Shown: positions 1 through 8,728 of the stretch, piece by piece
How the letters are laid out: each line of letters begins with the position of its first letter
Numbering within the stretch: the stretch's first letter is position 1
Source: Gordonia hongkongensis
GTDB lineage: Bacteria > Actinomycetota > Actinomycetes > Mycobacteriales > Mycobacteriaceae
Direction of reading: 5' to 3'
Assembly (NCBI RefSeq): GCF_023078355.1
Contig: NZ_CP095552.1
Location: forward strand, 744,001 to 808,000
Length of the DNA stretch: 64,000 nt
Made by a program: the position numbers and the translations under genes
Notes under the pieces: generated by a model
Database searches by the model: none
Told to the model about the DNA's origin: nothing
What the model saw: the letters and a program-made list of their open reading frames with translations, nothing else

Positions 1-207
1 GACGATGACCGGTCCGACGGTCGACCGGTAGGCCTCGACGTCGTCGTCGGCTCCCGCGATGAGGAGGAAGTCGCCGACGGCGGCGAGTTCGGCCCTCTCG
101 AAAGCGAATCGGAGATCGGCCGATGCACCGACGATCGTCTCGTACAGCGGAAGCGACTCGTCGAGGTCGGCGACGAATATCCTGGCGTAGGTCTTCAGCA
201 CTCGCAT
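1..207 (-). CDS. VOC (glyoxalase/bleomycin-resistance fold) protein, N-terminal part
   Basis: Only the first 69 codons are inside the window, read from an ATG at 205-207; the gene continues beyond base 1. The protein starts MRVLKTYARIFVADLDESL and goes on into a YETIVG stretch. This is the first beta-strand/helix of the vicinal-oxygen-chelate fold, as in small glyoxalase-like or antibiotic-binding proteins. No metal ligand can be judged because the domain is cut. It is divergent from the HxlR regulator at 234, with only 26 bp between start codons, so the two may share a control region. Substrate unknown. Family call moderately sure, function not. Confidence 0.6.
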   Translation of the reverse strand, partial: MRVLKTYARIFVADLDESLPLYETIVGASADLRFAFERAELAAVGDFLLIAGADDDVEAYRSTVGPVIV

Positions 208-233
208 CGACCCCACGCTAGGAGCGCAGGCGG

Positions 234-632
234 ATGAGCGGCAGTACGCACTTCGAGGTGAGCGGGGACGCCGCGCCGTCGTCCGAGGCCGAAGAGCGCG
301 CCCGGCACCTCGCGCGGTCGGTGTTCACCGTCGTGTCGACGAAATGGGGTCTGACCGTCCTCGAGGAGATCCGGCAGCGACCCCGCCGGTTTCGTGAGTT
401 GAAGCGATCGATCGGGACGATCAGCGACAAGGTGCTCACCCAGACGCTGCGCGATCTCGAGGCGCACGGCCTGATCCATCGGCACGACCATCGCAGCGCG
501 AATCCGCGGGTGGACTACACCCTGACGGACGCCGGCCGCGACCTCGTCTCGACGGTCCACGGCCTGTGCGACTGGTCGCGAACGCATCTCGACGACCTGC
601 TCGACGCGCCTGGGGCGGCTGATCGGGTCTGA
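234..632 (+). CDS. HxlR-family winged-helix transcriptional regulator
   Basis: A 132-residue protein, normal length for the HxlR family. After a short polar N-terminus, residues 25-110 form the winged helix: VVSTKWGLTVLEEI, then RFRELKRSIGTISDKVLTQ (recognition helix region), then a wing with NPRVDYTLTDAGRDL. Such regulators often sense redox-active or electrophilic compounds and commonly control an adjacent gene. Here the divergent VOC gene and the downstream FrnE-like oxidoreductase (46 bp away) are the natural candidates. There is no Cys in the domain, so a thiol switch like that of HypR is unlikely. Confidence 0.85.
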   Translation: MSGSTHFEVSGDAAPSSEAEERARHLARSVFTVVSTKWGLTVLEEIRQRPRRFRELKRSIGTISDKVLTQTLRDLEAHGLIHRHDHRSANPRVDYTLTDAGRDLVSTVHGLCDWSRTHLDDLLDAPGAADRV

Positions 633-677
633 CGCACTCCCGGGAACGTTCTCGATCCGCGAGGTGTTGAGAGGGCA

Positions 678-1337
678 ATGAGCGCTCCCATCACCGTCGA
701 CATCTGGTCCGACATCGCCTGCCCCTGGTGCTACATCGGCAAACGCAAGTTCGAGGCGGGCCTCGCCGAGTTCGACGGACGCGACGACGTCGAGGTGACC
801 TACCACAGCTTCGAGCTCGCACCGGATACGCCGGTCGACTTCGACGGTTCAGAGGTCGACTTCCTCGTCCGGCACAAGGGCATGCCGGCCGATCAGGTCC
901 GGGGGATGCTCGACCAGGTCCGCGGGATCGCCGCCGAGGTCGGTCTCGACTACGACTTCGACCGGCTGCAGCACACCAAGACCCTGAAAGCGCATGAGGC
1001 CCTGCACTTCGCGAAAGCGCATGGCCGACAGGCGGATCTGGCCGAGCGTCTGTTCCAGGCGTACTTCGAGCAGGGGCGCCACGTCGGCCGCGCCGACGAA
1101 CTCGCCGATCTGGCGGCCGATGTCGGTCTCGATCGCGACGCCGTGCTGGCCGCGCTCGAGTCGGGCGAGTACGCCGCGGCCGTCGAAGCCGACATCGATC
1201 AAGCCCGTGCATACGGGATCAGCGGGGTTCCCTTCTTCGTGATCAACGGCAAGTACGGCATCTCCGGAGCCCAGGCGCCGGAAACCTTCGCGCAGGCCCT
1301 CGACAAGGTCCGCGCCGAGGAGCCCGATCGTGTCTGA
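678..1337 (+). CDS. DsbA-family oxidoreductase, FrnE-like
   Basis: 219 residues with a thioredoxin-fold DsbA domain. The redox motif CPWC is at residues 15-18, in IWSDIACPWCYIGKRKFE, which is the FrnE/2-hydroxychromene-2-carboxylate isomerase-like signature. A long helical insertion follows, and the conserved cis-Pro loop is visible near the C-terminus as GISGVPFFVINGKYGISGAQ. No signal peptide, so it is cytosolic; family members act as disulfide isomerases or reductases in oxidative-stress responses. It follows the HxlR gene on the same strand and overlaps a very small ORF at 1330 by 8 nt. Physiological substrate unknown. Confidence 0.88.
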   Translation: MSAPITVDIWSDIACPWCYIGKRKFEAGLAEFDGRDDVEVTYHSFELAPDTPVDFDGSEVDFLVRHKGMPADQVRGMLDQVRGIAAEVGLDYDFDRLQHTKTLKAHEALHFAKAHGRQADLAERLFQAYFEQGRHVGRADELADLAADVGLDRDAVLAALESGEYAAAVEADIDQARAYGISGVPFFVINGKYGISGAQAPETFAQALDKVRAEEPDRV

Positions 1338-1449
1338 CCCGGTGGTGCCCTTCGAGATGATCGGCGACGACGACGCGGCGGTCTGCGTCGACGGCGTGTG
1401 TGCGGTGCCGGAGGTCGGGACCGACGCGTCGGACTCCGCATCCGACTGA
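1330..1449 (+). CDS. Small acidic Cys-containing protein translationally coupled to the DsbA-like gene
   Basis: A 39-codon frame with a GTG start at 1330 that overlaps the end of the FrnE-like gene by 8 nt (upstream TGA at 1335-1337), so it is probably translated by coupling. The peptide begins VSDPVVPFEMIGDDDAAVC and contains CVDGVC (two Cys separated by four residues), then an acidic, Ser/Asp-rich tail. It is too short for standard ORF calling. Two cysteines next to a thiol-disulfide enzyme suggest a partner, substrate or metal-binding peptide, but that is inference. No family recognised. Confidence 0.5.
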   Translation: MSDPVVPFEMIGDDDAAVCVDGVCAVPEVGTDASDSASD

Positions 1450-1666
1450 GCCCCGAAGTCCGCGCGTCGATCACCTCTTCGAGGTCACCCGCGGGCTTCG
1501 GCTGACGCTGCGCGGCAGTAGGTCGCACCCGCCGCTGGTTGAGCCGGTCCGGGTGTGACGCCGGGGCCGGGATCGCCGATCTTCGGTAGCAGCTGACAAC
1601 TCTGAGTTCGGCGCCGCGCGGCTCCGCCGGGTGTGAGCGCCCGTCCGAAGTGGGTATGCGAGCGCC

Positions 1667-2593
1667 ATGCAGACGTTCCTGCCCTACCCGGACTTTCGAC
1701 GCTCTGCCGAGGTCCTGGACCCCGCGCGCCTCGGTAAGCAGCGTGTGGAGACGTTGCAGATCCTGCGGGCGCTCGAACTCTTCGATTACGGCTGGGCCAG
1801 CCATCCCGCGGTCACGATGTGGCGTGGGCACACTCCGGCGCTGGTCGCCTATGGGCTCGCTTTCGTCGACGTGTGGACCAGCGGCGGTCGTGCGGACACC
1901 ACTGCTCCGATGATCGCCGAGTTCGCGCCCGAGGTGGTGGGTGCGTCCCAAGCCGAGCTGACCGCGCAGGGCCTGATGCCCGCGTGGCTCGGCGACGACC
2001 GACTCCATCGCAGTCACCGTTCGGCGCTGCTCCGCAAAGCGCCGGACTTCTACGGCTCCGTGTTCGACGACGTCGACATCGACGACGAGATGCCCTACTT
2101 CTGGCCGGATCCGCCGGCCACCGACGCGCACGATCTGGACGAACCGACCCGCACCGTGTGGATCATCCGGGCCGGATCCGACGAACAGTACGCACAGTTC
2201 CGACAGCGGCAGATCGTCGGATTGGGCGTCGAATCCGGCATCGACGCCGACGCCTCGATGGGCACCGAGGCCGGCCTGCGCGCCTTGCTGAAGGAGCGTA
2301 GCCCCGGGCGGCGGCCGGGCAAGGACCTCCGCGTGCTCGCGTCGTTCGTCTCCGATCTGCGGGTGGGGGACGAGGTCGCCGTCGTCGACCCCACCGATCC
2401 GGACGTGCTGCCCCTGGGGACGTTGATCGGCGAGTACGAGTTCTCCCGCCGGGGCAGGGCGCTCACCCCGCATCGGCGTCGGGTCCGCTGGACCGGCACG
2501 CTCGAGCGGTCGGCCGTCGCCCCGCCGGCGCTGCTCCAGAATCCACGAATGCTGTTTCCGGTGTCGGTGCGATCAGAGGCGGTCCGGTTGTAG
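1667..2593 (+). CDS. MSMEG_6728-type protein: pyrimidine-dimer-glycosylase-like domain fused to an EVE/Mrr-N-like domain
   Basis: 308 residues. Residues 1-140 (MQTFLPYPDFRRSAEVLD, LGKQRVETLQILRAL, then HPAVTMWRGH) match the MSMEG_6728 family, related to the T4 endonuclease V type pyrimidine-dimer DNA glycosylase fold. From about residue 160 a second domain begins, VWIIRAGSDEQYAQF..., followed by a helical SPGRRPGKDLRVLASF segment and a beta-rich part (VGDEVAVVDP, HRRRVRWTG). This resembles the EVE/PUA-like domain at the N-terminus of Mrr-type restriction proteins, which bind modified bases. A role in DNA lesion or modified-base recognition is inferred. The ATG at 1667 gives a plausible N-terminus, but no strong ribosome site is seen. 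Confidence 0.62.
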   Translation: MQTFLPYPDFRRSAEVLDPARLGKQRVETLQILRALELFDYGWASHPAVTMWRGHTPALVAYGLAFVDVWTSGGRADTTAPMIAEFAPEVVGASQAELTAQGLMPAWLGDDRLHRSHRSALLRKAPDFYGSVFDDVDIDDEMPYFWPDPPATDAHDLDEPTRTVWIIRAGSDEQYAQFRQRQIVGLGVESGIDADASMGTEAGLRALLKERSPGRRPGKDLRVLASFVSDLRVGDEVAVVDPTDPDVLPLGTLIGEYEFSRRGRALTPHRRRVRWTGTLERSAVAPPALLQNPRMLFPVSVRSEAVRL

Positions 2594-2954
2594 TCCGATC
2601 GGCCGAATCTGGCACCGGGTGGTCGGTGAATGCGTTCCCTGCGCCTTTCGAAGTGGCCGGTCGTTTTCGACGGCGGAGACGATCACGGCCGGCGCACTCG
2701 CACGAGATCAGCTGTTCAGGAGCACGACACCTCGACCGGCCGGGATCAGTCATCGTGAAATCGCCTCCAACAATGACCATGGTGTGCGCAGTCGCGAGGT
2801 GAACAGCGATGGCCCCGGCCGTGGTAATCCGGACGGGGCCGTCTCCGGTGCGTATGGTGAAACGTATTCGGATCGATATCGGCGTGTGTGAATTCCGTTG
2901 TCGAGACGGCGGCGCGGTAGCGATGTGAGCATGTAGTGATGTGAAGGGACTGTG
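2594..2954. other. Non-coding gap with slightly lower GC
   Basis: About 360 bp with no convincing gene. A short open frame at 2619-2891 has no ribosome site and no protein-like composition. GC is lower towards 2730-2900 than in the flanking genes. One inverted repeat is visible, GGCCCCG at 2812-2818 against CGGGGCC at 2835-2841, which could form a hairpin. The end of the gap should hold the promoter of the mycolyltransferase gene. Confidence 0.45.
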
Positions 2955-3980
2955 ATGTCCGCAGTGGGTGGTCAGTTCCGCCGACGCCTGGTCGCCACAA
3001 CGGTCTCGATCGTTGTACTCGTTGTCGCGCTTGCGGTTCCGTCGTTCGCCGGCGCCGAGCCGGGAGATTCCTCGTCCCGGGCGAAGGCGCTGGCCCGCGC
3101 TGTCGCCGATGGCCGGGTCCTGGACCTGTCGGTGTATTCGCCGTCGATGAAACGTCACGTACCGGTCCGGGTTCTCGTGCCGGCCGACCGCTCGATGCCC
3201 CGACCGACGCTGTATTTGCTGAATGGCGCGGGTGGCGGAGAGGGCACCGGACACTGGTTCGAGCAAACCGACATCGTCGATTTCGTCGCCGACAAGAATG
3301 TGAATGTCGTCGTGCCGATGCGCGGCGCGTACAGCTATTACACCGACTGGGTGAAAGTCGACCCGGTGCTGGGGCGAAACAAATGGACAACGTTCCTGAC
3401 CAGCGAATTACCGCCGCTCATCGATCGGGAGCTGAACACCACCGGCGTGAACGCGATCGCGGGGATCTCCATGGCGGGAACGTCGTCGTTGAGTCTTGCC
3501 GAAGCCGCACCTCAGCTCTACCGCGCGGTCGCCTCCTACAGCGGTTGTGCCGAGACGAGTACGAATCTCGGCCGACTCGCCATCCGCGCGGTCGTCGAAG
3601 GACGTGGCGGTGGCGACATCGCCAACATCTGGGGTCCGGTCGGCTCCCCGGGGTGGCGGGCGCACGACCCGGTCGTCAACGCCTACAAGCTGCGCGGCAA
3701 GGCGATCTACATCAGCACCGGCACGGGGGTCCCCGGACCGCACGACCAGTTGCAGGGCCAGGGAATCGACGGGATGACCACGATCTACATCGACCAGATC
3801 GCGGTCGGCGGCGCCATCGAGGCCGCCACCCACCAGTGCACGCTCAATCTCGATCGTCGACTCAAGCAACTCGGCATCCCCGCGACCGTCGACTACGCAC
3901 CGGGGACGCACGCCTGGCCCTACTGGCAGGACCAGCTCGTGAAGTCGTGGCCGATGCTCGAAAGCGCGCTCACCGACTGA
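2955..3980 (+). CDS. Antigen-85-type mycolyltransferase / esterase
   Basis: 341 residues from the ATG at 2955; AAGGGA at 2944-2949 is 5 nt upstream, which favours it over the GTG at 2952. An N-terminal signal segment ends around AVPSFAGAEPG, so the protein is exported. The alpha/beta-hydrolase core carries the nucleophile elbow GISMAG (G-x-S-x-x-G), a GGGEGTGHW oxyanion-loop region, and the DxxW and HAWPYW ends typical of the Ag85/Fbp family. Such enzymes transfer mycolic acids onto trehalose or arabinogalactan; some paralogues are plain esterases. Length fits Ag85 (about 300-340). Which acceptor it uses cannot be told. Confidence 0.87.
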   Translation: MSAVGGQFRRRLVATTVSIVVLVVALAVPSFAGAEPGDSSSRAKALARAVADGRVLDLSVYSPSMKRHVPVRVLVPADRSMPRPTLYLLNGAGGGEGTGHWFEQTDIVDFVADKNVNVVVPMRGAYSYYTDWVKVDPVLGRNKWTTFLTSELPPLIDRELNTTGVNAIAGISMAGTSSLSLAEAAPQLYRAVASYSGCAETSTNLGRLAIRAVVEGRGGGDIANIWGPVGSPGWRAHDPVVNAYKLRGKAIYISTGTGVPGPHDQLQGQGIDGMTTIYIDQIAVGGAIEAATHQCTLNLDRRLKQLGIPATVDYAPGTHAWPYWQDQLVKSWPMLESALTD

Positions 3981-4002
3981 CCGCCGCACAATCTGTCACG
4001 AT

Positions 4003-4812
4003 GTGACCGTGACTGCGACCCCCGGTGCGCCCAGCCCCATCTCCAGCCTGCCCAACCTCCGCGATCTCGGCGGCTGGCGGACCGGGGACGGGCAGACGGT
4101 CCGATCCGGTGTCCTGTACCGGTCGACGGATTTCTCCGCGCTCGACACCGCCGACGTCTCCGCGCTCGAGTCACTCGGTCTGAAGACCGTCTACGACCTG
4201 AGATCGGCGCACGAGAGCGAGGCCATCCCCGACCCCGTCCTGCCCGGCGCGTCGAACATCGCACTCGATGTCCTCGCCGATGCGCAGATGTCGATTCCCG
4301 CCAACATCGGTGCTGTCCTCGCCGACCCCGCCGTCGTCGCGCAGGCCGACGAGATGCTGTCCGGCGGCAAGGCGCGCGAGATGATCTGTGGGACCTATCG
4401 CGAGATGATCACCCTGCCCAGTGCGACGGCGTCGTACACGCAGTTGTTTCGTGGACTGATCGACGGCTCGACGCCGGCCCTCATGCACTGCACCACCGGC
4501 AAGGACCGAACAGGTTGGGCCGCAGCATCTCTGCTGACACTGTTCGGGGTGCCGAAGGACGACGTCTACCGCGACTACCTGCTCACCAATGAACGTCTGA
4601 TCCCGTCGCTCACACCCATCTTCGACGGGTTCGCCGCCGCCGGGGGCGATCCCGAGCTCCTCGTCGGCGTGCTGGGCGTCGACTCCGGCTATCTCGACGC
4701 CGCGTTTGACGAGGTGGACAAGCGGTACGGCGGAATCGAGGGTTACTTCGGCGAGGCGTTGGGTCTGGGTGCCGCCGACCAGAAGGCGCTCCGGGACCGA
4801 TATCTGACGTAG
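4003..4812 (+). CDS. PtpB-like tyrosine/phosphoinositide phosphatase
   Basis: 269 residues, GTG start at 4003, 22 bp after the mycolyltransferase. The phosphatase P-loop is clear: HCTTGKDRTG with the nucleophile Cys at residue 163 and Arg at 169, the CxxGKDRTG variant typical of the PtpB/Y_phosphatase3 group. The N-terminal NLRDLGG motif and VYDLRSAHESE (general-acid region) also match. Family members dephosphorylate phosphotyrosine or phosphoinositides; M. tuberculosis PtpB is secreted into the host, but no signal peptide is seen here, so housekeeping dephosphorylation or a non-classical export route is possible. Confidence 0.88.
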   Translation: MTVTATPGAPSPISSLPNLRDLGGWRTGDGQTVRSGVLYRSTDFSALDTADVSALESLGLKTVYDLRSAHESEAIPDPVLPGASNIALDVLADAQMSIPANIGAVLADPAVVAQADEMLSGGKAREMICGTYREMITLPSATASYTQLFRGLIDGSTPALMHCTTGKDRTGWAAASLLTLFGVPKDDVYRDYLLTNERLIPSLTPIFDGFAAAGGDPELLVGVLGVDSGYLDAAFDEVDKRYGGIEGYFGEALGLGAADQKALRDRYLT

Positions 4813-4966
4813 GGGCTGGCCGCCCGAGACGCTGTGGCAGCGAGGTGTCACCCGCACGGGTGTCATCTGGTCGTCGTGCTTTCACCCGATGAGGGGATAT
4901 CCGCGGATGGCAGGTCGCGTTAGCGTCGGAACCACCCCCGAAACGACTCGACTGCCGGAGAAATCG

Positions 4967-5488
4967 ATGCGCACAACCACTTTCGTTCGAGCTGCCCTCA
5001 TCCTGGCCGCGACGGCGACCGCTGCGGTCGTCCCGGCCGCGATCGCCGATGCCGCGCCACTCGAGTCCGGGAGCCTCGACGGCGGAAGCGTCGACGGGGG
5101 CAGTCTCGAGGAATACGGTCTGGGCGGCCTCGACTATTTCGGGAGTCTCGGGGGCAATCAGGCTCCGCCGTCGACCCAGCGGTGCAACTCCGAGACCAAG
5201 TCCGGCGGCTACGGTGTCACCGAGACCCGGCACATCCTCGGCCTGCGAGGCCCGACGAGCTTCACGCTGAACTACGACACCTACGACATCCCGGACGAGA
5301 TCCGGGTGTTCTACAGTGGCCGGCAGATCTACAACACCGGTTACGTCGGAGACGACATCAACCAGGGAACCGGCAGTGTCCGGGTCACCGTGCCACCCGG
5401 TGGCGACACCTCGGTCGTGGTGCGAGTGACCGGGCCGGACCGGAACACGGAGTGGGAGTACACCGTGAACTGCCCGGGAGCGAGCTGA
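4967..5488 (+). CDS. Secreted protein of unknown function, two-cysteine beta-rich domain
   Basis: 173 residues starting at the ATG at 4967, chosen because GGAG at 4957-4960 is 6 nt upstream and the peptide then begins with a clean Sec signal (MRTTTFVRAALILAATA..., cleavage near ADAAP). A Gly/Ser-rich linker with GSLDGG and GSVDGG repeats follows, then a beta-rich C-terminal domain (TSFTLNYDTYDIPDEIRVFY, VRVTVPPGGDTSVVVRV). One Cys lies near its start (QRCNSE) and one near its end (VNCPG), likely a disulfide. It looks like a small beta-sandwich of proprotein-convertase or adhesion type, but I do not recognise the family. Probably surface or extracellular. Confidence 0.7.
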   Translation: MRTTTFVRAALILAATATAAVVPAAIADAAPLESGSLDGGSVDGGSLEEYGLGGLDYFGSLGGNQAPPSTQRCNSETKSGGYGVTETRHILGLRGPTSFTLNYDTYDIPDEIRVFYSGRQIYNTGYVGDDINQGTGSVRVTVPPGGDTSVVVRVTGPDRNTEWEYTVNCPGAS

Positions 5489-5518
5489 CCGCCCGACGAT
5501 CGTCGGTAGTGTCTTGGA

Positions 5519-7717
5519 GTGAGTGAATTCAGCTTGACCGAGAAGGCCGCGTTGGGCAGCGGCGCCGATTTCTGGACCACCAAATCGGTCGGTTCCGTTC
5601 CCGCGCTGACACTCACCGACGGTCCGCACGGGGTCCGGAAACAGACCGGCGCCGCCGACCACCTCGGCCTCGCCGGCAGCGAACCCGCCACCTGCTTCCC
5701 GCCCGCGGTCGGTCTCGGCCAGAGTTGGGACACCGGGCTGATCCGTCGTGTCGGCGAAGCGCTCGGACGCGAGGCACGCGGTCTCGACGTCGACGTGCTG
5801 CTCGGCCCGGGCGTGAACATCAAGCGAGATCCCCGGTGCGGCCGCAACTTCGAGTACTTCTCCGAGGATCCGTTCGTCACGGGCCGGCTCGGCGCGGCGT
5901 GGGTGAGCGGCGTACAGAGCATCGGGGTCGGCACGTCGCTCAAACACTTCGCGCTGAACAACGCCGAGGACGACCGGATGCGGTCCAGTTCGGACGTCGA
6001 CCCGCGCCCGATGCGGGAGATCTACCTTCGCGCCTTCGCGCACATCATCCGCACGGCGAACCCGTGGACCGTGATGTGCTCCTACAACCGCATCAACGGC
6101 ACGTACGCGGCGGAGAACCGGTGGCTCCTCACCGACCTGTTGCGGGGTGAGTGGGGCTACGACGGCGTGGTGGTCTCCGACTGGGGTGCGGTCGCCGACC
6201 GCGTTCGGGCGGTCGCCGCCGGCCTGGATCTCGAGATGCCCGGCCCGGGGGACCGCACCGACGCGCAGGTCGTGGACGCAGTCCATAACGGAACCCTCGA
6301 CGAGGCGGCGCTGGACCGGTCGGCCCGGGCGGTCCGGCAACTCGCGGAGCGGGCCGCCGCGGGCCGGACGAACCGGTCCGTCGTCGACTTCGATCTCCAC
6401 CATCGCCTCGCGCGCGAGGCCGCGGCTCGGTCAATCGTCCTGCTCAAGAACGACGGCGATCTCCTCCCGTTGAGCCCCGGACGCTCCGTCGCGGTCATCG
6501 GCTCGTTCGCGCACGACCCCCGTTATCAGGGCGGCGGCAGTTCGCACGTGAACCCGACGCGCCTCGACGTACCGGTGGACGAGATCCGGGCAGCCGGCGG
6601 CACGGTGATCTACGCCCCGGGTTTCAGCACCGACGGCTCGCGGGTGGATACGGCGGGCGCGATCGCCGCGGCGGCGGGCGCCGATGCCGCCGTGCTGTTC
6701 CTGGGACTGGCGGCCGCACAGGAGTCGGAGGGCTTCGACCGCGACGACATCGAACTGCCGGCGGACCAGGTCGAGTTGCTGACCGCGATCCTGGCGGTGC
6801 AACCGCGAACGGTGGTCGTGCTCGCTCACGGAGGCGTCCTCCGCCTCGGATCGATCGCCGCGGCCCCTGCAATCCTCGACGGCGCGCTCCTCGGCCAGGC
6901 CGGGGGCGGGGCCATCGCCGACGTGCTCTTCGGGGTCGTCAACCCGTCGGGTCGGCTCACCGAGACCGTGCCGGTCAGGTTGCAGGACACCCCGGCGTAT
7001 CTGAGTTTCCCGAACGAGAACTCGCACATCCGCTACGGCGAGGGCATCTTCGTCGGCTACCGCTGGTACGACGCCCGGGACATCGAGGTCGCCTATCCTT
7101 TCGGACACGGATTGTCCTACACGACTTTCGAGTACTCGGATCTGTCCGTCGCATCGGATGATCCGGGCGTCACCGGTGTGGTCGTCGGGGTGACGGTGAC
7201 CAACACCGGTTCTCGGGCCGGGCGTGACATCGTCCAGGTCTACACGTCGAAGCCGGACTCACATGTCGGACGACCGCCGCGCGAGCTGACGGGCTTCGCG
7301 ACCACCCGCGGCCTCGAACCCGGTGAGTCGCAGATCATCTCGATCGCAATCGACCGCAACGACCTGGCCTACTGGGACACCCGCGTCGACCGCTGGATCG
7401 TCGAACCGGGTGAGTACGGCGTCGAGGTCGGCGCGTCGAGCCGGGACATCCGGCTGACCACCACCGTCGAGATCGCGGGCGACGAGGTTCGCCTCGCGAT
7501 CGACGAGAACTCGACCCTCGGCGAGGTCCTGGCGAATCCTGCTGCGGCGCAAGCGCTCGCGTCCCGATTCGAGGACAACCCGCTGACGAGCTCCGACGAC
7601 GCCCTGGGCGTCGACATGGCACGGATGATGGCGTCGATACCGCTCGGACGCCTCGCCGGGTTCGGGATGCGGGACGAGGACATCGCCGCGATCATCGCGG
7701 CGGCACGCGCGGACTGA
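5519..7717 (+). CDS. Glycoside hydrolase family 3 (beta-glucosidase type)
   Basis: 732 residues, GTG start. Domain order is typical for GH3: an N-terminal TIM barrel (LTDGPHGVRKQ, KRDPRCGRNFEYFSEDP, KHF at 142-144) with the catalytic nucleophile Asp221 in VVVSDWGA; a second alpha/beta sandwich domain (SIVLLKNDGDLLPL, then a QGGGSSHVNP loop); and a fibronectin-III-like domain at about 545-660 (FGHGLSYTTFEYS, VTVTNTGSRAG). A further helical tail of about 75 residues (SRFEDNPLTSS...) is seen in some bacterial GH3 enzymes. No signal peptide, so probably intracellular cleavage of imported beta-glucosides or beta-xylosides; the exact sugar cannot be told. It stands alone without transport genes. 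Confidence 0.9.
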   Translation: MSEFSLTEKAALGSGADFWTTKSVGSVPALTLTDGPHGVRKQTGAADHLGLAGSEPATCFPPAVGLGQSWDTGLIRRVGEALGREARGLDVDVLLGPGVNIKRDPRCGRNFEYFSEDPFVTGRLGAAWVSGVQSIGVGTSLKHFALNNAEDDRMRSSSDVDPRPMREIYLRAFAHIIRTANPWTVMCSYNRINGTYAAENRWLLTDLLRGEWGYDGVVVSDWGAVADRVRAVAAGLDLEMPGPGDRTDAQVVDAVHNGTLDEAALDRSARAVRQLAERAAAGRTNRSVVDFDLHHRLAREAAARSIVLLKNDGDLLPLSPGRSVAVIGSFAHDPRYQGGGSSHVNPTRLDVPVDEIRAAGGTVIYAPGFSTDGSRVDTAGAIAAAAGADAAVLFLGLAAAQESEGFDRDDIELPADQVELLTAILAVQPRTVVVLAHGGVLRLGSIAAAPAILDGALLGQAGGGAIADVLFGVVNPSGRLTETVPVRLQDTPAYLSFPNENSHIRYGEGIFVGYRWYDARDIEVAYPFGHGLSYTTFEYSDLSVASDDPGVTGVVVGVTVTNTGSRAGRDIVQVYTSKPDSHVGRPPRELTGFATTRGLEPGESQIISIAIDRNDLAYWDTRVDRWIVEPGEYGVEVGASSRDIRLTTTVEIAGDEVRLAIDENSTLGEVLANPAAAQALASRFEDNPLTSSDDALGVDMARMMASIPLGRLAGFGMRDEDIAAIIAAARAD

Positions 7718-7750
7718 CCGGCCGGGTACCTCCGACACCACGCCGGCGAT

Positions 7751-8728
7751 TCAAGGTTGCATCTGGAGTCCGCTGAGGAGACCGTGCTGATGCGCCAGCG
7801 TTGCCAGTCCGACGCGGTTGGCGACCCCGGTCTTGCCGAGTAGATGCTCTATGTGGCGGCCGACTGTCTTGGCGCTGATGACGAGCGCAACGGCGATCTG
7901 CGCCGAGGTCAGACCGTTCGCCACCAGGGTGAGGACCTCCAGCTCCCGTCCGGTGAGGTCGAATGGGAGCGGCTCGGGCGTGGCGAAGGTCAGGGCCACG
8001 GGGGTGGCGGCCCGATATCGCGGCGTCGCCGGGAGCAGCCGGACCAGATGCCAGGTTCCCCCGGGGTCGCACCATCGGAACTTGCGCTCGGTACCGGCGA
8101 GTCGTGCGACGATCGAGAGCAGTTCGGGGTCGACATCTGGTATGAGCTGATCGTGCAGGGCCCGGCAGTTTCCCGACCTGTCGATGAGCCACGCGGGGCT
8201 CCCTGGAGAGAGGAAGTCAGCCACCATCACCGGACGCATCGTCGTGTCGAGAAGCGACGCGACACTGCTGCGGAGCTCGTTGATCTCGGTGACGTCCACG
8301 TCGCGGGGGTAGCGGCGGTCGTCGGAATTGACGTGCAAGGTCCCGGCATAAGTGCCTTGTGCGGTGACCAGGCGGGCGGACAGTCCCTCGTCGAATCCGG
8401 CCGGGGTGAACACGTTGGTGACCGAGTGGGTCCGTCGGTACCCGGGGAAGTCACGCCAGCGCAACGCGCCGGAGCGGGTTCTCTCCATCTCTTTGAACAG
8501 CGGGTCGTTCGAGACGAACCAGCTGTTGAAATGGCTCATGACCGAATCGGGATAGTCGTGATTGGCGAGGGTCAGGTGCCGGCCCGCGACCGGATCCCAC
8601 AGACTGATCGCGCTTGCCGACGACGACACGCGCTCACCGAGCGCGCACAGCAGTTCGTCGGCACGCGTGTTGAGGTCGGCCGCGCTCCCCAGTGCCTCAT
8701 GATAGGGCCCGGTGGTCGACGATCTCAT
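7751..8728 (-). CDS. LuxR-family transcriptional regulator with N-terminal sensor region
   Basis: 325 residues. The C-terminal 65 residues are a clear LuxR/GerE helix-turn-helix (FDLTGRELEVLTLVANGL, then SAQIAVALVISAKTVGRHIEHL). The first 240 residues look like a GAF-type ligand-sensing region (LWDPVAGRHLTLANHDYP, GTLHVNSDDRRYPRD). No receiver domain or membrane segment, so it should bind a cytosolic ligand directly. It is divergent from the urea-binding lipoprotein and urease operon, with about 280 bp between, so control of urea or amide use is the likely job. Ligand unknown. Confidence 0.86.
   Translation of the reverse strand: MRSSTTGPYHEALGSAADLNTRADELLCALGERVSSSASAISLWDPVAGRHLTLANHDYPDSVMSHFNSWFVSNDPLFKEMERTRSGALRWRDFPGYRRTHSVTNVFTPAGFDEGLSARLVTAQGTYAGTLHVNSDDRRYPRDVDVTEINELRSSVASLLDTTMRPVMVADFLSPGSPAWLIDRSGNCRALHDQLIPDVDPELLSIVARLAGTERKFRWCDPGGTWHLVRLLPATPRYRAATPVALTFATPEPLPFDLTGRELEVLTLVANGLTSAQIAVALVISAKTVGRHIEHLLGKTGVANRVGLATLAHQHGLLSGLQMQP

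Noticed and set aside
2619..2891. 90-codon frame in the 2.6-2.95 kb gap
   Set aside because: No ribosome site, no recognisable domain, ends inside the promoter region of the mycolyltransferase gene.
4610..6403. Open frame of 597 codons on the minus strand
   Set aside because: Runs across the PtpB, secreted protein and GH3 genes in antisense; Arg/Pro-rich pseudo-protein typical of high-GC DNA.
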